Below are positions 35,526 through 43,660 of a stretch of 64,000 nucleotides of DNA, in pieces. The notes beneath the pieces were generated by a model. The model did not search any database. It had not been told where the DNA came from and was given only the letters and a program-made list of their open reading frames with translations. Location: NCBI GenBank assembly GCA_963844805.1, contig CAWJPU010000009.1, positions 248,001 to 312,000 of the forward strand, written 5' to 3'. Position numbers and translations under genes: made by a program. This DNA comes from JACCZR01 sp963844805. Its GTDB lineage: Bacteria > Actinomycetota > Thermoleophilia > Solirubrobacterales > Thermoleophilaceae. Each line of letters begins with the position of its first letter. Position 1 is the first letter of the stretch.

Positions 35526-36896
35526 GTGACAGCGATGCGGCGCCCCACGCTCGCCCTGGTGCTCTGCCTTGCCTTCGCGGCCGCCCCGGCGGCCGCCGAC
35601 GCCGCGACCGTGCACATCGTGCGCGGCGGCGGCTTCGGCCACGGCGTGGGCATGAGCCAGTACGGCGCCTACGGCTACGCCCAGCACGGCCGCGGCTACG
35701 AGACGATCGTCAAGCACTACTACCAGGGGGCCGAGCTGTCGCGGGCCTCCCGGCGCCCCACGCGCGTGCTGCTGGCCGCCAGCCGCTCCACGATCCGGTT
35801 CCGCGGCGTCTCGCGCATCGGCCCGCGCGCCGCGCGTCCGAGGGCCACCTACACGGCCAAGCGCCGCGGCTCGAAGGTCGCCGTCTTCTCGGGCCGCCGC
35901 CGGGTGGGCACCTTCTCGCGCGTCAGCGTGTTTCGGCCGCGCAACGTCAGCCGGCTGCTGGGTCGGGCGATGACCGGTGTCACCAGCGGCCGCTACCGCG
36001 GCAAGCTCGTGCTGCGGCCGGGCTCGCGGGGCGGCGTGACGGTCGTCAACGAGCTCGACCTCGACTCCTACGTGAAGGGCGTGGTGGCCGCCGAGATGCC
36101 GTCGTCCTGGCACCCCGAGGCGCTGAAGGCCCAGGCGGTGACCGCGCGCTCATACGCGCGTGCCTCCTCACCGCGCTCACGGGTGTTCGACCACTACCCC
36201 GACACGCGCTCGCAGGTCTACCGCGGCGTGGCCGGCGAACGGCGGAGCACGAGCCGCGCGGTGAAGGCCACCGCGCGCCAGGTCCTTACCCACAACGGCG
36301 ACGTGATCACCGCGTACTTCTTCTCCGCCTCGGGCGGCCACACCGAGAACGTGGAGAACATCTTCGGCGGCGACCCCCAGCCCTACCTGGTCGGAGTCGA
36401 GGACCGCTACGACAGCATCTCTCCGCGCCACCGGTGGAGCCGGCGCTTCTCCAGCTCGTCGCTGGACTCGCGGCTCGGCGCGCCAGGCGGCTACCGCGGC
36501 CTGCGCGTGCTCCGGCGCGGCGCCTCGCCGCGAATCATTCGCGCGGAGGTGGTGGGCTCGAGCGGCACGCGCCGCGTCACCGGGCCGCAGCTGCACGCCC
36601 GGCTCGGGCTGTACGACGTCCCCTCGAGCTTCACCACCGCCACCAGCTCCCAGGCCCGCCTGGCGCGGGTCGCCGGGCCCGGGCCGACGGCCCGCAGGCC
36701 CCAGCTGGTCGGCCGCTTCTCGCCCGCCCCGTCGTCGCGGCTGCTGGTGGTGGAGCGCCGCGCGCGCCGACGCTGGAAGCGGGTCGCGCGCGGCCGCATG
36801 TCGCGGGCCGGCGCCTTCCGGGTGGTGCTGAGGCGGGGCGGCGTGTACCGCGTCCGCGCCGCGGGACTGACGGGTCCCGCCACCCGCGTCCGGTGA
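35526..36896 (+). CDS. Secreted SpoIID/LytB-domain protein (copy 1)
   Basis: About 456 residues. A signal peptide (PTLALVLCLAFAAAPAAADA) is followed by the glycine-rich HIVRGGGFGHGVGMSQYGAYGYA motif, which in this family precedes the SpoIID domain. The SpoIID core carries VNELDLDSYVKGVVAAEMPSSW with the catalytic-type Glu, then LKAQAVTARSYA, YPDTRSQVYRGV and FFSASGGHTENV. SpoIID enzymes are lytic transglycosylases acting on denuded peptidoglycan; an active role here is inferred. A beta-rich basic tail of about 90 residues ends it. GTG 35526 lies after AAGGAGG; ATG 35535 is an alternative start. A second copy follows. Confidence 0.86.
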   Translation: MTAMRRPTLALVLCLAFAAAPAAADAATVHIVRGGGFGHGVGMSQYGAYGYAQHGRGYETIVKHYYQGAELSRASRRPTRVLLAASRSTIRFRGVSRIGPRAARPRATYTAKRRGSKVAVFSGRRRVGTFSRVSVFRPRNVSRLLGRAMTGVTSGRYRGKLVLRPGSRGGVTVVNELDLDSYVKGVVAAEMPSSWHPEALKAQAVTARSYARASSPRSRVFDHYPDTRSQVYRGVAGERRSTSRAVKATARQVLTHNGDVITAYFFSASGGHTENVENIFGGDPQPYLVGVEDRYDSISPRHRWSRRFSSSSLDSRLGAPGGYRGLRVLRRGASPRIIRAEVVGSSGTRRVTGPQLHARLGLYDVPSSFTTATSSQARLARVAGPGPTARRPQLVGRFSPAPSSRLLVVERRARRRWKRVARGRMSRAGAFRVVLRRGGVYRVRAAGLTGPATRVR

Positions 36897-37006
36897 GTCA
36901 TCGAGCGAGCGGTGCTCGCCCGGCCGGCGCCCGGGCTGCGCTCCTTCGCCTGAGTCATCGAGCGAGCGGTGCTCGCCCGGCCGGCGCCCGGGCTGCGCTC
37001 CTTCGC
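36894..37006. repeat. Tandem 57-bp direct repeat between the two SpoIID genes
   Basis: The sequence beginning TGAGTCATCGAGCGAGCGG at 36894 recurs at 36951 with a period of 57 bp and no differences through about 56 bp. The first TGA is the stop codon of SpoIID copy 1. Each copy contains the hairpin GCGAGC-GGT-GCTCGC and a GC-rich second half ending in GCTCCTTCGC. It may act as a doubled terminator or be part of a dispersed repeat family. Confidence 0.8.
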
Positions 37007-37022
37007 TAGACCGAGACGAGAG

Positions 37023-38346
37023 ATGCTCCGCCCGCTGCTGGTCCTGGCGCCGCTTGCCGTGCCCGCCGCCCCTCCGCCCGACGCGCAGGCCGTCCACGTG
37101 ATCCGCGCCGCGGGCTTCGGGCACGGCGTCGGCCTGAGCCAGTTCGGGGCCTACGGCTTCGCCCGGCGCGGGCGCGACTACCGCCGCATCCTGCGCCACT
37201 ACTACCGCGGCACGGAGTCTGACGCGCATCGCCCCTCGGGAGACCAGCGTGCTGGTGCGGCGTGGCTACTCCACCGCCCGCTTGCGCGGCGCGGGCCGCA
37301 TCGGGGACCGCCGCGCGCGCCCCAACGTCACCTACACGGCCCGGCCCGGCGGGCCGGGGGTGCTGCTGTTTCGCGGCCGCAAGCGCGTGGGCAGCTTCAC
37401 CGCCCCGCTGCGGATCTCACGGCGCGGCGCGCCGGTGCAGTTGCTGGGCAAGGCCGGCACCGGCGTGGCCGACGGCTCCTACCGCGGCTCGCTGGTCCTC
37501 CACCGCGCCAGGGGCGGGCTGATGGTGGTCAACTCGCTGCCGCTGGACGACTACGTCCAGGGCGTGGTCCCCGGGGAGATGCCCGCCAACTGGCACCCGG
37601 AGGCGCTCAAGAGCCAGGCCGTGGCGGCCCGCTCCTACGCGCTGGCCTCGCCACCGCGGTCCAAGCTGTACGACCACCTGCCCGACACCCGCTCGCAGGT
37701 CTACCTGGGCGTGTCGGGCGAGCGGCCGGAGTCGAGCGCCGCCGTGCGGGCCACCCGACGGCAGGTACTGACCTACCGCGGCCGGCCGATCGTCGCGTTC
37801 TTCTTCTCCACCTCGGGCGGCCGGACGGAGAACGCCGAGAACTCATTCGTGGACTCGGGCCCACAGCCCTACCTCGTCAGCGTGCGCGACCCCTACGACC
37901 GGATCTCGCCCCGCCACCGCTCGGAGCTCCGGCTCTCCGGCCGCGCGATGGCCCGCCGCCTGCGCGGGCGCTTCGAAGGCCACCTCGTCGGCGTGCGCGT
38001 GACCAAACGCGGAGTGTCGCCCCGCATCGTGCGGGCCCGGATCGTGGGGACGAGGGGCTCCGGCCCGATCGACGGCGGCAAGCTGCGCACCCTGCTGGGG
38101 CTGCCCGACACCTGGGCGTTCTTCCACAAGGTCGTGACTTGGAGCGGCCGGCGCCGCGTGGCCGGCTGGTTCGAGCCGCGCGGCTCGGGCCGCGTGACCG
38201 TCGAGCGCCGGGTGCGCGGGAAGTGGCGGCGGGCGCGGCGCGGCGTCGAGACCTTCACCGGCGACTTCTCGGTGCGGGTGAAGCCGGGGGTCTACCGCGC
38301 TCGCTCGGGCGCGATCACCGGCCCGCCGGTCAGCGTGGGCCGCTAG
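37023..38346 (+). CDS. Secreted SpoIID/LytB-domain protein (copy 2), one frameshift
   Basis: Tandem paralogue of the preceding gene. The signal sequence is short (LLVLAPLAVPAAPPPDAQA), then HVIRAAGFGHGVGLSQFGAYGFA. One extra base near 37220 moves the frame after RHYYRGTE; the next frame gives VLVRRGYSTARLRGAGRIG and the SpoIID core VNSLPLDDYVQGVVPGEMP, LKSQAVAARSYALA, LPDTRSQVYLGV and FFSTSGGRTENAEN. It shares the GxSPRIVRA and C-terminal beta segment with copy 1. Likely a peptidoglycan-active secreted enzyme. Confidence 0.83.
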
Positions 38347-38570
38347 CGCAGAAGGGCCAGCAGGCTCGCGTGGTCCTCCGCGCACGCCGGGCAGCCCTGC
38401 AGGTGGGCGCGCATGCCGGGGACCTCCCGGTCGGCGGGAGCTCCGGCCAGCTCGAGCTCCACGTAGCGGTCGAGCTGCTCGAAGCACTCCTCGCAGGTGA
38501 GCTCGGGGCCGTCGGGCCCGAACAGCCGCGACAGGGTGCGGCGGGAATCGTGTGGGTCTGCGGTCGTCAT
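38343..38570 (-). CDS. Zinc-finger anti-sigma factor (zf-HC2 type)
   Basis: A 75-residue protein overlapping the ECF sigma stop by an ATGA junction. It contains LTCEECFEQLDRYVELEL and MRAHLQGCPACAEDHASLL, that is CxxC ... HxxxCxxC, the ZAS-type zinc site of actinobacterial anti-sigma factors such as RsrA/RshA, though the order of ligands is a variant. No membrane helix is present, so it is cytoplasmic. It probably holds the upstream ECF factor inactive until oxidation of the cysteines. Confidence 0.82.
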   Translation of the reverse strand: MTTADPHDSRRTLSRLFGPDGPELTCEECFEQLDRYVELELAGAPADREVPGMRAHLQGCPACAEDHASLLALLR

Positions 38571-39214
38571 CGGTCCTCCAGCACTGCCCGCAGCTTGGCG
38601 CGGGCGTCGTGAATCGTCTTGTAGAGCGCTCCGCGGGTGGTGCCGAGGCGCTCGGCGAGGACGTCGATCGGCACCCCGTTCACCGCAACGGCCAGCAGCA
38701 CCCGGCGCTGGTGCGGGCTCAGGTCTCGCCTCATCGCCTCCGTGATCGCGCCGAGCAGCTCCGCGGTCTCCGCGTCCCGGTCGGGGGCCGAGCTCAGGTC
38801 GGCGATCGCCCCCCACCCCTCGTCCTCCAGCGGGATCTCGCGTCCCTGCCACGCGCGGCGGCGCACCTTGACCGCGGCCTCGAGCAGGGCGAACTTGTAC
38901 GCCCAGGTGGTGAAGCGGCTGTCGCCGCGGAAGTCCTCCAGCTTTGCGAGCACGGCCACGAGCGCGTCGTCCGCGCTCTGCTGGGCGAGGTCCTCCTGAT
39001 CGCCGCCCCGGAGCATCGGGAACGCCGCGCCGCGGCGGCCGACCTCGAACCGCGCGGCCTTCAGCAGCAGGGCATGCAGGCTCTCGATAGCCGACTCGCG
39101 CTCGGGGCTGGGACCGGTCAGACGGTCGATCCAGTCCTGGGAGTCGGGGTCTCGCGTGATCTCAGCGGGGTCCCGCGTGATCTCAGGGACGCTAATGGCG
39201 ACGGCCGGCATCAC
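38567..39214 (-). CDS. ECF-type RNA polymerase sigma factor
   Basis: A 215-residue sigma factor. Region 2 includes DQEDLAQQSADDALVAVLAKL and FRGDSRFTTWAYKFALLEAA; region 4 is LSPHQRRVLLAVAVNGVPIDVLAERLGTTRGALYKTIHDARAKL. The N-terminus carries a small duplicated EITRDP-AEITRDP motif, encoded by an imperfect tandem repeat near 39155-39190. The start may be GTG 39214 or ATG 39211. It is coupled to the zinc-finger anti-sigma gene and divergent from a DoxX gene, with a 21-bp inverted repeat between them. Confidence 0.86.
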   Translation of the reverse strand: MMPAVAISVPEITRDPAEITRDPDSQDWIDRLTGPSPERESAIESLHALLLKAARFEVGRRGAAFPMLRGGDQEDLAQQSADDALVAVLAKLEDFRGDSRFTTWAYKFALLEAAVKVRRRAWQGREIPLEDEGWGAIADLSSAPDRDAETAELLGAITEAMRRDLSPHQRRVLLAVAVNGVPIDVLAERLGTTRGALYKTIHDARAKLRAVLEDR

Positions 39215-39238
39215 CCCTTTGCGACGCGAGCCAGAGGT

Positions 39239-39259
39239 TTCTTACCGGCCGGGTAAGAA
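39239..39259. promoter_or_regulatory. 21-bp inverted repeat between ECF sigma and DoxX genes
   Basis: TTCTTACC (39239-39246) and GGTAAGAA (39252-39259) are perfect 8-bp arms around GGCCG. It is central in the 96-bp divergent gap and could be an operator controlling both genes. No recognised regulator family was matched. Confidence 0.6.
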
Positions 39260-39310
39260 CGACCGCCGCGGCGACGCTCACCGCCCGCAACCGACCGCAA
39301 AGGAGACACC

Positions 39311-39760
39311 ATGAGCAGTGCCGTCGCGGCCGCCCTGCGGCCAATCCCCCTCCCTCGCTTCGAGGCGCTTCGCAACGATCCCGCCGCGCAGGCCTTCCTG
39401 CTGCTTCGGGTCGTGTTCACCGTGGCGCCGATCCTGTTCGGGCTCGACAAGTTCGCCCACGTCATGAACGACCACTGGGCCATGTACCTGGCGCCGGAGT
39501 TCAACGACCTCATCCCCGGGAGCGCCGCCGACGCGATGCACCTGGTGGGCGTCGTGGAGATCGCTGCGGGCCTGGTCGTGGCCGTGGTTCCGCGCTTCGG
39601 CGGGCTGCTCGTGGCGGCCTGGCTCGGCGGCATCATCGTGAGCCTGCTGCTGGCCGGCGGCTACGGGGACATCGCGCTGCGCGACCTCGGCCTGCTGGCG
39701 GGCGCGGTGGCGCTGGCGCGGCTGGCCAGCGCTCAGCCGGACACGACTCGCCCGGGCTGA
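39311..39760 (+). CDS. DoxX-family membrane protein
   Basis: A 149-residue protein with four helices. LLRVVFTVAPILFGLDKFAHVMNDW-like sequence in helix 1 carries the family's FGLDKF, followed by DAMHLVGVVEIAAGLVVAVVPRFGGLLVAAWLGGIIVSLLL. DoxX proteins associate with thiosulfate:quinone or other redox systems and are often under ECF control. A clear AAAGGAG lies 7 nt before the ATG. Being divergent from an ECF sigma with a zinc anti-sigma hints at an oxidative-stress role, which is inference. Confidence 0.83.
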   Translation: MSSAVAAALRPIPLPRFEALRNDPAAQAFLLLRVVFTVAPILFGLDKFAHVMNDHWAMYLAPEFNDLIPGSAADAMHLVGVVEIAAGLVVAVVPRFGGLLVAAWLGGIIVSLLLAGGYGDIALRDLGLLAGAVALARLASAQPDTTRPG

Positions 39761-39828
39761 GCGGTTGCACCGAGCCGCGGGGTGGCTTAGGTTCGTCCCG
39801 ACCCCACCTCGACTTGCGGGAGGGACCT

Positions 39829-41329
39829 GTGGGCCGGTCAAAGTCTGTCTTCGTCGTCGCAGCAGTGATGGGACTGCTGGCAGCCGGCCTCTTGGCGGCC
39901 GGCTGCGGCGGAGGCTCCGCGGACGAGGTCCATTTCCAGAACGCCTCGGAGCCAGGGCCCAAGCCCTTCACGCCGCCGACCGACGTCCCCAAGGAAGTGT
40001 CGAGCACCACGGTGAACGAGTCCTCCTCGGCGGGCTCGTCGGACTCGGGTTCCGGGGGCTCGTCCTCGGTCCGGGTCGTCGTCCTCGGGATCCGGTGGGT
40101 CGGACTCCGAAGGCCAGAAGCCGGGCGCGTTCACCAAGCGCAACACCGTCTGCGACCGAGAGAAGCTGATCGCAGAGCTCAACCTCGACCCCGACAAGCG
40201 CGCTGCCTGGGCCGACGCGGTGGGAATCGACTCCGACCAGCAGAGCGTGGCCGAGTTCATCCGCAAGCTGCGCCCCTCGACGCTGACCCGCGACACGCAG
40301 GTCACCACTCACTCGTACGAGGGCGGCGAGGCCAAGGCGTACCAGGCGATCCTGCGCAAGGGGACGGCCGTCCTGGTCGACGAGAGCGGGAAGCCGGTGG
40401 CGCGCTGCGTCTGCGGCAACCCACTCTCCGAGCCCGAAGACCTCGCGGAGAACACCAAGTGCTTCAACTGCCCGCGGGGCTACCAGCCACCTCCGGAATG
40501 CGGGGACAACTGCTTCCGAGAGGAGCGCAACCCGCCGCCGGTGGTGGGTGGCGGCGGAGGCAAGCCCCCTGTCATCCCGCCCAAGCCGGGAGACCCGATC
40601 GTCGACGCCAAGACGGCACTGGAGAAATGCAAGAAGGACAAGGGCAGCCTGGAGCAGTGCAAGCTCGAGTACGAAAAGGTGCGAAAGCAGTGCGCAGCGA
40701 ATCCGCTGAGCGCAGCCTGTGACTCGAGCATCTGCTTCGACGGAGTGGTGACCGTCGGCGGCGCCTCGGACGGCTGCTCGTCCTACCTCGACCGCGGCGA
40801 CATCCTGGGCGTCTGCCTCAAGTTCGAGACCGCCCAGAAGCAGGCGTGCCTGAAGAACCTGGACGACCTGCAGAAGAGATGCGCGGCCAACCCGACGACG
40901 GCAGACTGCAAGGTCGATCCGAACATCAAGATCTTCCACTCGCGCCGGCAGTGCACGGTCAACCCCGGGCGGCCCGAGTGCGGAGCCGTGCTGGGGGCGT
41001 GCCAGAAGAACCCGCAGTTCGGGTGCGATCAGCTGCAGGTCAAGGTCAACGACCTCAAGCAGAAGTGCGCCGCGAACCCCGCCCTGCCCGACTGCAAGAG
41101 CATCCCGGTGATACCGAAGACGCTCGCACAGGAGCTGCAGAAACAGGGCGTGGCTCCTGAGCAGCAAGGCGAGCAGGGCACCGGCACCGACCAACAGGGG
41201 ACCGGCGGCGAGGACACCGGCGGAGGCACGACCGGCGGCGGCACCGGCACGGAGACCCAGCCGCAGCCGACCACTCCGGAGACCGACCCCGCAGGAGCCC
41301 TGAGGGCCAGCAGCCTCAGCTCGGCGTGA
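39829..41329 (+). CDS. DUF6777-containing lipoprotein with Cys-rich repeats, one frameshift
   Basis: The GTG at 39829 has GGGAGGG upstream and TAGGTT at 39788-39793. A lipoprotein signal ends in LLAAGC, followed by a Ser/Gly-rich linker in which one extra base near 40070 shifts the frame. Next comes a DUF6777-like domain: TKRNTVCDREKLIAELNLDP, AEFIRKLRPSTLTRDTQV, AYQAILRKGTAVLVDESG, VARCVCGNPLSEP. Then three related segments, each with K/Q-x-CAANP-x4-C (near 40690, 40880 and 41070), give a regularly spaced cysteine array. A Gly/Thr/Gln-rich tail ends it. About 500 residues; surface-anchored; function unknown. Confidence 0.78.
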
Positions 41330-42401
41330 ACCGGAACGTGACGACGTCGCCGTCGCGCATCTCGTAGTCGCGCCCCTCGACGCGGAGCAGCGCCTGCTCG
41401 CGCGCGGGCGCGTATCCGCCGGCCTTCACCAGGTCGTTCCAAGCCACCACCTCGGCGGCTACGAATCCGCGCTCCATGTCGGTGTGCACGGCGCCCGCGG
41501 CAGGGCGCGCGCGGGTGCCGGCGGGGATGGCCCGAGCGCGCGCCTCCTTGTCCTGGTCGGCGGTGAAGTAGGTGATCAGCGACAGCAGAGCGAACGCCTC
41601 CCGGACCACGGTGGTCAGGCCGGACTCGGTGACCCCCAGGTCTTCGCGCATGGCCGCGGCGTCCTCGTCTGAGAGCTCGGCCAGCTCGGCCTCCAGGCGA
41701 GCGCTCACCGCCGTGGCGCGGGCCTCCCCTCCGCCGGCGTGCTCCACCAGCGCGGGTGGCGGCTCGAGCGGCTCGCCCTCGCCGACATTGGCCACGTAGA
41801 GCACCGGCTTGGCCGTCAGCGCGCTGAGCTGGCGCGGCCCGGCGGGGGCGTCCTCGGGGTCGGGCACCGAGCGCGCCGGCCGGCCCTCCCGCAGCGCCTC
41901 GACGACCTGCTCCAGCCAGGCCGCCTCGGCCTGCAGCTCCTTGTCCAGCGAGCGCGCCTGGCGCGACACCCGCTCCAGCCGCCGCTCGGCGGTGTCGAGG
42001 TCGGCCATCAGCAGCTCGGTCTCAACCGCCTCGACGTCGGAGATCGGGTCGATCGCGCCCTCCGGGTGCACCACCTGGGCGTCGTCGTGGGCGCGAACCA
42101 CGTGCAGCAGCGCGTCGGTCTCGCGGATGTTGCCCAGGAAGCGGTTGCCCAGTCCCTCGCCCTGGTGAGCGCCGCGCACCAGGCCGGCGATGTCGTGGAA
42201 CTCGATCGCCTCGTGCACCACGGGCCGCGCGCGCACCGTCTCGGCCACGGCGTCCAGGCGGTCATCGGGCACGGGCACCACTGCGACGTTCGGCTCCACC
42301 GTGGTGAAGGGGTAGTTGGCCGCCTGCGCGCCGGCGGCTGTGAGGGCGTTGAACAGCGAGGACTTGCCCGCGTTGGGCAGCCCGACGATCCCGACCTTCA
42401 C
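41316..42401 (-). CDS. ychF: Ribosome-associated GTPase/ATPase YchF
   Basis: A 361-residue OBG-family protein: P-loop GLPNAGKSSLFNALT (residues 7-21), NYPFTTVEPNV switch region, G3 DIAGLVRGAHQGEGLGN, and NVGE in place of the usual NKxD, consistent with YchF's preference for ATP. The C-terminal TGS domain is present (FFTADQDKEARARAIPAGT, then EVVAWNDLVKAGGYAPARE). It regulates translation and stress responses. GTG start overlapping the PAP2 gene stop (GTGA). Its 3' end overlaps the convergent lipoprotein gene by 14 bp. Confidence 0.93.
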   Translation of the reverse strand: MKVGIVGLPNAGKSSLFNALTAAGAQAANYPFTTVEPNVAVVPVPDDRLDAVAETVRARPVVHEAIEFHDIAGLVRGAHQGEGLGNRFLGNIRETDALLHVVRAHDDAQVVHPEGAIDPISDVEAVETELLMADLDTAERRLERVSRQARSLDKELQAEAAWLEQVVEALREGRPARSVPDPEDAPAGPRQLSALTAKPVLYVANVGEGEPLEPPPALVEHAGGGEARATAVSARLEAELAELSDEDAAAMREDLGVTESGLTTVVREAFALLSLITYFTADQDKEARARAIPAGTRARPAAGAVHTDMERGFVAAEVVAWNDLVKAGGYAPAREQALLRVEGRDYEMRDGDVVTFRFTPS

Positions 42402-42930
42402 GGCGTCAGGCGCGCCAGCGCGTAGCCGAGGGCCGCGCCGGCCAGCGTGTCGGACGGGTAATGCAGGCCGAGGTAGGGGCGGCTGAGCGCGGTCACCAGC
42501 GCGAGGGCGTACACCGGCCCCCCGCCCATGCCGCGCGCGGCCGCGAAGGAGGTCGAGGCGTGCGCCGAGGGGTACGAGAGCTCGGACACCGTGGGCATCA
42601 ACGCTGGCAGGTCCTCGAACACCGGGCGCGCACGGCGCAGGGTGACCTTGATCGACGAGGTCACGAACTGGCTGACGGCCACCGCGCGGATCGTGTGCAG
42701 GTAGCGCTTTCGGCCGAGCGGTGCAGGACGGCCCCGGTCAGCGCCAGCGCGTGCCACAGCGCGGCGTGCTCGGCCGCCCGGCCCATGGCGATCGCCGCGG
42801 CCTCGGCCTGCGGCGAGTGCGCGCGCGTGCGCAGCACCCTGAGGAGGGCCAGGTCCAGCGCGCCCAGGGAATAGCCCCCGCGCCGTCCGGGCGCAGCCTT
42901 GACGGCGCAGGTCGCCATCCCGGCGACCAT
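42398..42930 (-). CDS. PAP2-family membrane phosphatase, one frameshift
   Basis: A phosphatidic-acid-phosphatase-type protein. The N-terminal frame gives LGALDLALLRVLRTRAHSPQAEAAAIAMGR and AALWHALALTGAVL; near 42720 the frame changes (a lost base or two added) to RKRYLHTIRAVAVSQFVTSSIKVTLRRARPVF. The three PAP2 motifs are then complete: K-x6-RP (KVTLRRARP), PSAH (SYPSAHAST), and SR-x5-H (SRPYLGLHYPSD). It dephosphorylates lipid or isoprenoid phosphates at the membrane. Upstream end uncertain between ATG 42930 and ATG 42918. Confidence 0.78.
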
Positions 42931-42937
42931 TCCAGGG

Positions 42938-43159
42938 CTAGAAGCCGACGCGGTGCTCTTCGGTCTCGACCCTGACGTATACGACTTGCGACAGGTCGAG
43001 CGAGACGTCGGAGTCCTCGGTCTGGAGCTCGTGCCAGCGGTCCGAGCTCTCGTTGGCCAGCGCGTCGCGCAGGGCCTTCAGCGGCTCGTCGGCCACCCTG
43101 ACGGCCAGCGACCCGCCGCCCTGGAAGCCGACATCGACGCGATTGGGGCGCTCGGCCAT
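42938..43159 (-). CDS. Small DUF3107-like hypothetical protein
   Basis: A 73-residue protein: NRVDVGFQGGGSLAVRVADEPLKALRDALAN, then a C-terminal VSLDLSQVVYVRVETEEHRVGF. The layout of two beta strands, one helix and a final strand ending in YVRV is reminiscent of DUF3107, but the match is weak. The ATG overlaps the epimerase stop in a TGATG junction, so it is translationally coupled to it. Function unknown. Confidence 0.55.
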   Translation of the reverse strand: MAERPNRVDVGFQGGGSLAVRVADEPLKALRDALANESSDRWHELQTEDSDVSLDLSQVVYVRVETEEHRVGF

Positions 43160-43569
43160 CAGTGATCCTCCGCCGGTTGCACTATCTCGGTGAGCACGCC
43201 GCCCGTGGCCTTCGGGTGCAGGAACGCCACCCGGCTGCCGCGGATCCCCTTGCGTGGCTGCTCGTCGATGAGGCGCAGGCCCGCCTCGCGCAGCTCCTCG
43301 AGGCGGGAGTCGATGTCGTCGGTCTGGTAGGCGACGTGGTGCAGGCCGGGGCCGTTGCGCTCCAGGAACTTGCCCACGGCGGTGTCGGCGCCCAGCGGGC
43401 TGAGCAGCTCCACGTGGCCCTCGCCGATCTCCAGCAGGACGGCGTTCACGCCCTGCTCCTCGACGGTCTCGCGGTGCTGCTCGCGCATGCCGAACCGGTC
43501 GCTGTACAGGGTCACGGCCTCGTCGATGTCCTCGACGGCCACCCCGATGTGATCGATACGCCCAAACAA
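43159..43569 (-). CDS. mce: Methylmalonyl-CoA epimerase
   Basis: A 136-residue vicinal-oxygen-chelate enzyme: IDHIGVAVEDIDEAVTLY (metal His), VNAVLLEIGEGHVELLSPL, GPGLHHVAYQTDDIDSRLEELREAG (second His), and VAFLHPKATGGVLTEIVQ (metal Glu). It converts (S)- to (R)-methylmalonyl-CoA in propionate or odd-chain fatty acid metabolism. The mutase is not in this window. The TTG at 43569 is the only start giving the family N-terminus (FGRIDHIG); TAGTCT lies 10 nt upstream. Confidence 0.9.
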   Translation of the reverse strand: MFGRIDHIGVAVEDIDEAVTLYSDRFGMREQHRETVEEQGVNAVLLEIGEGHVELLSPLGADTAVGKFLERNGPGLHHVAYQTDDIDSRLEELREAGLRLIDEQPRKGIRGSRVAFLHPKATGGVLTEIVQPAEDH

Positions 43570-43660
43570 GAGGGCGCTGAGACTACTGATCCTTCTTTGG
43601 TCCCTCGGAGGCCACTGTTGCCGCCGGTCCGGGCTCCTTCGCCGGCTCCGTGTCGGGCGG

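Noticed and set aside
36894..37006. CRISPR array
   Set aside because: Only two abutting copies of a 57-bp unit without spacers; it is a tandem repeat.
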